From Actinomucor elegans (lineage: Eukaryota; Mucoromycota; Mucoromycetes; Mucorales; Mucoraceae), in assembly GCA_026027325.1 (NCBI GenBank), contig JAMSLZ010000001.1, forward strand, positions 2,046,001-2,110,000: a DNA stretch of 64,000 bases, given 5' to 3'. Shown in pieces: positions 56,011 through 64,000 of the stretch. The notes under the pieces were generated by a model. The model had not been told where the DNA came from. It searched no databases and saw only the letters and a list, made by a program, of their open reading frames with translations. The first letter of the stretch is position 1; each line of letters opens with the position of its first letter. Position numbers and translations under genes: made by a program.

Positions 56011-56082
56011 GTAATTTATATTATATACCTAGAATGCAGCATAATGTGTTCCAGAGAAAAAATAATTCTAATGCATTCCAGA

Positions 56083-56148
56083 GTTCATTCTGAACATGTG
56101 CTTGTCATTAGATGCGATGTTGGTACAAAATCAGTCAAGAGATCTAGT
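56083..56148 (+). repeat. Dispersed intergenic repeat, copy
   Basis: TTCATTCTGAACATGTGCTT, GTCATTAGATGCGATGTT and AAATCAGTCAAGAGATCT: one of the closest copies to consensus. Confidence 0.8.
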
Positions 56149-57114
56149 AGAATCATTTAAAATGGAGGTAAAACCTTAGGCTACATTTTCCATAACCCAC
56201 TCTTTTGTGGGACATTAATACAGCGCTTTCGACACACGACTAATTAATAATTTCATAGATTTATATATATATATATATATCAGAGAGTGCGAAATTATAT
56301 TTTTTGGTATTTTTATCTTCATAATTGCACGAGTTATTGTTGTACTTCAAAAAAAAAATGAAAAAATAATCAACCTAGCCAATAGCTCAGAATAGATATA
56401 AGCAAGTATCTTTGCAGCATTTAATAAGTAATAGAATCATGGATAAAATTTGTTAACGCATATCTTGTTTATTCGTACTACTATACCATTAGAAAGGATA
56501 AAAAAAAAATCTAGTGTGGAGACCTCAAACACCACCATCATCATTTGTTTTTTTAGATTGCCGATTTCCAATAAAATAAAAGCCTTATATGTGTCTAAAG
56601 TCAAAGAAGACATAATTCGTTCCATTCATCTTCATTCCCCTTTTATGAATATGATATCCCCTTTTAGATATTTATAGCATGGTCGCTGGCTCTGAGCTAT
56701 TTCTTGGCGGTACTGATAGTGATAGAGTAGAACTTGATCGCTTATTCTCGAGAAATAATAGATGTTGACTAATTCTTTCTTACCAATGTGTTTGAATTAA
56801 GAGAGTTGCACCTGATTGTTCATAGGATGATCAGGCAGCTAGTTTTCCCGGGAAGGAAGATCCAGTTGTAATTCATATTATCATTGTATCTGCATTGTTC
56901 CTGGAGGCGTTTTTATCGTTGCAGCACAAGCTCGTTTTTGAAGCCATTATTATAAATCAATTGACGTTTTCTACCATGGATGAACTACATAGATTCTAAA
57001 GATTTGAGGGCTAGGATCCATTGTATGAGGGTAGTACAGACTGTGGACTTGTAATTTATATATTTAGATAAAGAGCACTTTTATTAGCTTTTCTTTCTAT
57101 TAGTACATAATAAA

Positions 57115-58747
57115 ATGGCAGCTCCTTTTTCTTCAGACGAGCAGCAAAAGGGGATCGAAAGCCTTTATAACTCATTGGAAACAATGATTGATGTTACAAG
57201 CATAAAGAGTAATAATACCAGCGATATGAAAAGGAGCATAAGCACTCTAAGCATCGCTAGCAGCATCAGCAATAGCAGTATAAGCAGCAGTAATAGCAGC
57301 AGTAACAGCAGTAGCACGACCACCAGAAATAAACACAGCAGTAATAATACAATCACTTCATTGATATCAAATAATAGTACAAGTTGTACGTGTAATCACT
57401 TTTTAATTTCAATGGATTCTAAACACTGTAATGTTTGCGATCAGCTCATTCCTCAATTAGACCAACTTTCACAAAAGAAATCTCAACTAAAAGACCATGT
57501 CTACTCGCTTCAGTCGCAAATAGAAGATAAACAGTCGCTTCACCATATGTATACAAAAGACGCTTCGCTGTTACAAGCAACGTATGCCAAACGACAACAG
57601 CAACTAGAAACCACTTCAGAGCAAATAGAGTCCTTACAGCAAGACATCGCTATTGTCCAATTAAAACACAAGGACGAAATAGCGCATGCCAGTGCGATCG
57701 AGCAATCAAAAAAGGGCGTTGAAACTGAGCTGCACGATCTCACCCAAAAACTATTTGAAGAAGCTAACGCCATGGTGCTAGCCGAGAAGCAGCAAAAGCA
57801 ACAACTACAACAGCAACACGATCATGTCAAGTTTTTACTGGATCAAACTGAGACAGAATTAAGCACGGTGCAAGCGCAGTTGCAAACATTGAGAACCGCT
57901 ATGGCTGTACAGCAACAGGACACCACAACAACCAACTGCAGTACGACGCACGAGAATTATATTTTGCGAGCCCAACTGGATATGTCTAGCTTACTCAAAC
58001 AGCCACAGCCTATTGCGATTCAGACTGTTTATCGAGACGACCTTTTGCTCAATGAATTTCAACAGTTTATCGTGTCGTTACCTACTGTGCCGCTAACCAA
58101 ACTAGCCAATCTGGCCTTTATGAAGCTGTGTCTCAAGTCAGATATCGAACCCTGCTTGCGATTTGGCCCCAGTCCTAAAATTACCTGTAAGAAAATGATT
58201 GATGCTATTTTGGCTAAGACGTGTTTTGTCGAGACCTGCCCAGCTGGATATCTGGATAAAGTCAAGACGATGCCAGCTATGCCTGTCAAAGTGAAAACAA
58301 GACTATGGGATCGATTTTCTGCTTCGTCCACGGAGTCAATACAGAATGATGGACGATTAAGCTGCCAAGCGTGCGGTAGGATATCAAATGAAGATGATGA
58401 TGAACAAGAAACATTAGGTTGGCGATTTCGTATCTCTTACTTTGATGAATGGTCGCTGATAGACAGATATTGTCACGATCGTATCGTTTCAGTAATAGAG
58501 TTTTATACGTTTGTAAGACAGTTAAGGATTGGCGTTTTTAAGGAACTGGAACTACAAGAAATATTTGCAGAATGCTCGAGACTTCGGTTGCAAATGTTAT
58601 TAAGCAGGTAAGTAAGAAGTAAAGTTATAATAAAACAGCATAATAACAGTTTATGTGTTCATATAAAGAATGGGTGCATTACCTAAGCTATTAGACGAAT
58701 TTGGATTGAACTCGAATAAAGTTGGTCCAACCTCAACAGAAATATGA
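57115..58747 (+). CDS. SEC2: Sec2/Rabin8-type Rab guanine-nucleotide exchange factor
   Basis: Two exons (57115-58607, 58669-58747) give 523 aa. Residues 1-100 are Ser/Asn-rich with an AGC-like microsatellite. A small Cys cluster (CTCNHFLISMDSKHCNVCDQ) precedes a long coiled coil (about 115-265) containing LTQKLFEEANAMVLAEKQ, the Rab-contacting motif of Sec2 and Rabin8. The C-terminal region carries a globular block (SLPTVPLTKLANLAFMKLCL and CLRFGPSPKITCKKMIDAI) and the Rabin-like end (SLIDRYCHDRIVSVIEFYTF, LRLQMLLSRMGALPKLL). It activates a Sec4/Rab8-type GTPase on secretory vesicles for polarised exocytosis and hyphal growth. Exon 2 completes the conserved SRMGALPKL ending, which supports the splice. 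Confidence 0.9.
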
Positions 58748-59402
58748 TAGAATAGAACTATTTAAACAGCGTAAAGCTAAAAAAAAATCCCATTAGAGAG
58801 AACCTGGAGTTCACTTAAAAAAGGCTCGTGGATATTTTGCTGGTACCTTATATCTAGTTTTTGCTTAATAAAAAAGCCTAATGTATATAGCTTCGATTAA
58901 TTCCTAAACGTGTTTCAGCTGTGTTTGTAGTGTTTTTTAACTCAAAATACTCACAGAACTGCAAGTTAACTGATCAGCTTATCCATTGCATATTATATAT
59001 ACAATAAACAATTTCATTTATCTGTACATTATCCGTTTACGCGACGTATTTACCATGGAAAACTTTTTTTTAAAAAAAACGCGTACTTTCGTGCCAGTCG
59101 GAATATCTAGTTTTGCTTGAATGAAACTAAAATGAAGCAATCGAGTAGCTTAAATAGTACCTTCTTTATTCAGTGTAACTGCATATTATACAGATTATAG
59201 CCATGATTCAATCATATCAGTCAATGCATACAAGAGTATCAGCTAAAAAAAAACCGCAGTAATGTATTCGGCAAAGTATCCAATATAGAACATTTGTGTT
59301 ACTGTAATGCTAGATAAAAAAAAAAAACTATAAATAAGGGTCCCAAACTACTCGTTTTATTGTTTTTCTCTGTATACTCTTTTTTTTTCTTTTTGCATAA
59401 TC
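58748..59402. other. Short intergenic region
   Basis: AT-rich with no ORF of note; presumably the Sec2 3' UTR and the promoter of the large downstream gene. A T-rich leader precedes 59403. Confidence 0.6.
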
Positions 59403-62400
59403 ATGCCTTTCATTTCTACACTTAAAGAAAGTTTTGCTACGGCGCCTATTAAGGACCGAGAAGCAATAGTCCAAAAACTTGCTACGGCCAACACGGATGA
59501 AGCCACTTACTATCAAGGCCTTATTATCCTTCAAAAAATCTATGAACAAGTCATGCAGCATGATGAACCTGTCAAGCCTCGACAAGCAACCGATATTGAG
59601 ACTAAGCTTGCCCAAGATATGCAAAAACTCTTAGCAAAGTTACCCACTTGGAACGAGCATTATCAAAAACTTAATACGCGTTACCACCTCTTGATATACC
59701 CTTTTGATACCACAACCTCACTTGAATATATCAGAAAAGAATTACAACTGGATGTGTTGGACATCAAGAAACCTACAGAAACTCAACAAGAGGCAGTAGA
59801 GTCGCCGCCTACTAACAAGTCAACTGCACCTTCAGTACTTGATACACGCTTGATTGATGGACAGGAACTCATCAAGAAAAGCTTTGCAAAGTTAAAGGAA
59901 ACTTCTTATCCTATGATAGATATTGAACCTTTAGCCTTTCCTCATTTAACCGAGAATCTCTGGGACACGCTTACTGAGGATGAGCAAGTAGTTCTATTAA
60001 AGCATCTTCTCAATCAACCTACGCAGAACACGTTTGGTCCCAAATTAATGCATCGTTTCGCTTGTCTTTGGAAAGCCCAACAAGCCAAAGAAGATTCGAG
60101 TTGGGATTTGCAGAATGGGCCTTTTTACAATTTGACCTTGCAACAAATGGATCAACTTATTGAGGCGATTCCTAACATTGTGTTTTTGCATGCAAGATTT
60201 ATTGAAGAATACATGTCTAAACTAGCTCCCGGCCAACATGTTGGATCCTTCTGGAATGATGATAGCAATGAGTTGAAAAACTATTTGGATCGCTTACAAG
60301 TCTTTGTTGATAAGCTGCCACCTATCTACTCTCAATTGAAATCGGCTGTCAAGTTTCATTCGCTTCGCGTTGACATTGCCCGACAAGAATTTAGCGAAGA
60401 AAGATTTATCAGGTAACTAGAAACACAATAGGATCAGTTGAAACGCCCCTGCTAACAGTAGTTTATAGTTATTTGGCAAGCTCTACTAATAAGTCGGATG
60501 CATTGTCTCCAGTACCTTCTCGTCCTGCTGCTTTTGATATAATGAGCAACGTCTTTAATTTAAATAGCAACAACAATAATAACACTATCCCTATGGATGT
60601 CAATACTAGTATCAATATCCCTCGGTTAGGAAACTCTTCCATCTTGATTAACGATAAGAATGAAGTGGTTGAAGAGTATCTTACAGGCCTGATTGCACAA
60701 GATAAACTCAAAGTCTCGATTGAATCACTTGGTGCCTATCTTGACTATCATAACTTTCTCAAGAAGCTTCACGCTAAAATCATGCTAACTACCACTTCGA
60801 CTGCTCCAACATTGTGGGCTCAAACCCTAGGCTCTGCAGATTACGAATCTCTTATTTCTGAATCCTCTGTTTCTTTCACAGCAGCCACGCTCAACACCTC
60901 TGTCAAGCGCAAGCCCACAGATACCATTTCTCTGCAAGTCAAGACCAAAAATATCCCCCGTTTGTCTATTCGTGTATTCCAAATCGATACTGAAAACTAC
61001 TGGCGTTTGCATTTGAACGATAACGATGAACGAGCCGTCAACAACAATATCAATTTGGATGGTTTGTGTCCTACATTTGAAAAGGATTTGGACTATAGCT
61101 CAGAGCCCGCTGTGCGTGTCAAGACGACAGTCTTTGAGTTTGGCCGTGATGCGTTGGCTTCTCAAGTTTTTGAAGGTCGTGGGTTATGGGTTGTTGAGTT
61201 TGTTGGTGGTCAACATCAGTGTAGAGCTATTGTTCAAAAGGGGTATTTACGTCATATCGTGCAAGAAACTTCTGCTGGTCATCTTATGCGTGTTTTGGAT
61301 GAGGAATGTCAAGTGCTTGAACAAGCCAGAATCTGGTATAACAACCAATACTATGAGGTAATGAGCAAAAATAACTATTTACGGCATAGAAACTAACATG
61401 TTCGTCTGATAGACTGATGAGTCCAATAACATTCTGATTCCTTACTTACCTCATGACAAAAATGCCAAGAAGAACAAGATCATCTTGATGGATTCAAGAG
61501 CGGATACTGCTTTCTGTGAGCCCGCTAGCTTTTATCAGTTGGCTGAGAAATACAAGCTGGAAGCCGATTTCTACGTCAATCCTGAAATGGTTTATGTCAA
61601 CAAGAAGGCAACCGTCGTTGTGATTCCTCGAGTATCATTGAATGGAACTGCCGTACCTGTCTCTCTGCTAGAACAAGTCTCCTTGACGGTTGACTCTACC
61701 AATACGCATGAGGTGAAAAATAGTACTACATGTCGAAATATTAGTTCTGACCCACAGAACATCCACTTTGAATTCATGGTTCCCGACCAACGTAAGTATT
61801 ATTATCTATTACTCGTAAGTGGACATACTAATAACATATATTCTAGTGGTGATGCTTGAGTTCCACCTGAAAGCCAAGATCAAGACGTTGAATAGCAATA
61901 CATTGCAATCTATTGATGCAAGCCATACTATCCACTATGACCCTATTGCAAACAAATCAGGCATACCTGCCAGTATTCATTTGAAACGGTCTGCCAATAA
62001 CAAGTACACGATATATGCTTTTGGTAAGAACGGTGAAATCAAGAAAGATCATGAAATCACGTTGAGATTCAAGCACACCTTTGTCCGCGATCCAGTAAGT
62101 GTACTTCTCAAGACAAACGACCAAGGTTTCATTGATTTGGGTGAATTGAACGGTATCCAATATATCGACTATTCAAATTCTTGGTGTGCATACAAACAAT
62201 GGCCGCTCTTTGGTGATTCACAAGCGCTTTTACCTCCTGCAGTTTGCATTTCTGCTCACACAGATTTCAAGCTTGTTCGCACTGGTGAATTTGATCACTC
62301 ATTGTATTCTTTATACAGAAATGGTAACGAGTAAGTGTGCCTAATTTTAAAGCGTACTATCAAATGCAATGACTCATTTTATTTTGTTGTAGCATGAGTA

Positions 62401-64000
62401 TGAATATCACTGAGGATTATTCCTCAAAGATCAAACAAGAGAATGGTTACATTCAGGTCCAAGGCCTTCCTCAAGGCAGGTACACCCTCTATGTCGCTTC
62501 TGCCATAAGTGGCTTGAACCAAATACAATGCACTGTCATTGATAACAAGACTGATTTCTCCAAACAAGACTTCTGGTCTCAATGGCTTGTGGGTGCCGAT
62601 AAATGTGCCAAACAAAACGGCAGACTCTTACAAAAGCCTTTGACTATTGCTTCAACTGAGGTCACGGATGCGTCCGTTACAATCAATATACAAAACGCTT
62701 CTCCCAAGGCTTTTGCAGTAGTTACCACCACTACATTTGTTCCTACAAGCGACAATACTCTGTCTGGCTGGCTATTAGATCAACGTGCTCTTACTCGACC
62801 TTTAGCTCAAGAAAACGAAACTCGGTCTACTCGCTCTATCTTTTTAGATGATAAACATATCGGAGAAGAGTATCAGTATATCCTCAACCGCGCTCGATCA
62901 GAACAATGGGTAGGAAGTAATTTGACAAAGCCTTCATTGTTGGTCTACCCTAAGGTAAGTACACTTATTTCATTCCATAAGCCTTTTTTTAATTTTTTTT
63001 AATAGAGAAAAGCTTCTACCAACTCCAGCTCAAGATATCTTGAACAAGGATACACCAAGGATAGTAAAAGGTCAAAGACAAAAACATTCAAAGAATCAGA
63101 AAGTATCCCTTACACTCATATGATGGAAAGCGTTCCTCAGCAGTGTTGTCTGGCTGTTAGAGAAAATGTTTACTCGAGCTCTGATCGCGATGCCAGTCTT
63201 GGTTTCTTGGACCACGATTTACCCATCCTTGTACTTCCTGTCTCTTCTAACGATGGATCCATCACCATTGATCGCAACGCCTTGGGATACGGCGGCTTAC
63301 TTTTGCAAGTAGTTGTAATTTCAGGTGAACAAGCTGTATCTCAGACAACTGTGTTGGAAAGTGACCAAGCCTTGCGATACAAAGATTTACGTCAAAAACA
63401 AGACAGTAACAAGGTCTTGATCCGTTCCAAGATTGTATCCAAAGTATCGCAAAATAACCCATTAATTTTGAACACGCATGAATATGAGGTCTTGGACAGC
63501 GTAGAGAAACTGTTTGATACCATTAAGATTATCTCCAGCGTTGGTAATACACTGGCTAGTGAGTTTGACTTTTTAAAGACCTGGCCCATTTTGAGCTTGG
63601 AAAAGAAGTTAGAGTTGCATGAGAAGAAGGTATGTCATGAATTCAACTTGTGGCTCAAGAAGAAAGATAAGACATTCTTTGATGATTATGTTCGACCAGC
63701 TCTTAAGGTAAAAGAGAGATGTTACAGATAAAACAATCGCGATTAACAAAGTTTTTCTACAGAGTAAAATTCAAAAAACATTTATGGATTCCTATCTTAT
63801 TGATGATGATCTTACTCTCTATCGTCGTGATATGTATCGTTATCAGAAGCTCGGTGTTGTAGAAAAGGTGCTTTTGGCTACAACTCAATCTCCCGAATTC
63901 TTGCAAACCGTTCTGAGAGCTTTCAAAGAAGAGTTTGACGATAGAAAAGTCGATAATCGATCTGATATCATATTTGATTCTATCTTGGCTGGCAGTACTC
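59403..64000 (+). CDS. Very large uncharacterised protein, 3' end beyond window
   Basis: Seven exons in the window (59403-60412, 60469-61357, 61413-61791, 61847-62330, 62393-62954, 63006-63707, 63763 onwards) splice in phase into 1,421 residues without reaching a stop. No signal peptide or membrane segment is visible at the start, where residues 1-340 are helical. The middle contains strand-rich stretches suggestive of beta-sandwich modules (YKLEADFYVNPEMVYVNKKA, GLPQGRYTLYVASAI) and many Asn-x-Ser/Thr sites. Later blocks look conserved by their density (SEQWVGSNLTKPSLLVYPK, QQCCLAVRENVYSSSDRD, LPILVLPVSS). They recall large multidomain proteins I have seen in fungi and protists, some compared with alpha-2-macroglobulin, but I cannot name the family. 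The reading frame and junctions are well supported; the function is not. Confidence 0.75.

Larger units (their letters stand above)
54413..57114. other. Long intergenic region with repeats
   Basis: Contains a 25-nt A run (55059-55083), the hairpin at 55398-55427, a TA microsatellite at 56262-56280 and two dispersed-repeat copies. ORFs such as 55723-55947 (minus) look like chance. The last 60 bases before 57115 form a T-rich leader. Confidence 0.55.

Noticed and set aside
57165..57356. Leu-rich minus-strand ORF resembling a membrane protein
   Set aside because: Antisense of the AGC-type Ser/Asn repeat in Sec2.
1..64000. CRISPR array, operon or riboswitch signals
   Set aside because: Intron-rich eukaryotic genes throughout; no regularly spaced repeats and no bacterial-type gene clusters.

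Overview
The window looks like nuclear DNA of an early-diverging filamentous fungus, most likely Mucoromycota (Mucorales-type). The evidence is AT-rich intergenic DNA, many short GT-AG introns of about 50-75 nt with CTAAC-like branch points, fungal-specific families (Fungal_trans regulator, Sec2, an AMN1-like protein, a Mnn10/Gma12-type glycosyltransferase), and decayed DDE transposases and a Fanzor relic of kinds I associate with Mucoromycota. The genus call is inference. I see no bacterial, organellar or viral genes.

Layout. 1.2-8.0 kb: WDR24/Rtc1-like GATOR2 subunit (+), facing a Q-rich protein with a WWE-like C-terminus (-), then choline-phosphate cytidylyltransferase (-) with a bHLH factor (-) just upstream. 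10.8-13.1 kb: NADPH-cytochrome P450 reductase (+). 13.1-18.5 kb: a repeat and transposon graveyard with diverged tandem repeats, two different broken DDE transposases and several copies of a dispersed repeat. 18.5-21.4 kb: a nuclear-looking unknown and a DHDPS/aldolase-family enzyme (both -). 23.6-25.5 kb: a two-domain GT31-like/GT34 glycosyltransferase (+). 26.5-28.7 kb: AIF-type mitochondrial oxidoreductase (-). 30.8-34.8 kb: PUF RNA-binding protein and AMN1-like F-box/LRR protein (both -). 35.5-39.1 kb: an unknown protein and an alpha/beta-hydrolase plus tyrosine-phosphatase fusion (both -). 41.3-43.7 kb: Fungal_trans protein (+) without a zinc cluster. 44.8-47.3 kb: cis-prenyltransferase (+) and GDPase (-), converging on one TTAA that supplies both stop codons. 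48.2-49.4 kb: Fanzor (TnpB-like) pseudogene. 51.6-54.4 kb: GSK-3 kinase (+) facing an FCP1/NIF-type phosphatase (-). 57.1-58.7 kb: Sec2-type Rab GEF (+). 59.4-64.0 kb: the first 1,421 residues of a very large unknown protein that runs off the window.

The genes are mostly unrelated housekeeping genes. Two neighbourhoods may be functional: dolichol synthesis and Golgi GDP removal (RER2-like and GDA1-like, sharing a stop tetranucleotide), and phosphatidylcholine synthesis beside a bHLH factor.

The main unexplained signal is a diverged dispersed repeat, about 60 bp at its core and up to about 140 bp, present in at least 15 copies on both strands and only in non-coding DNA. The spliced models given with exon coordinates keep phase across every junction and were built by eye; no transcript data or searches were available.
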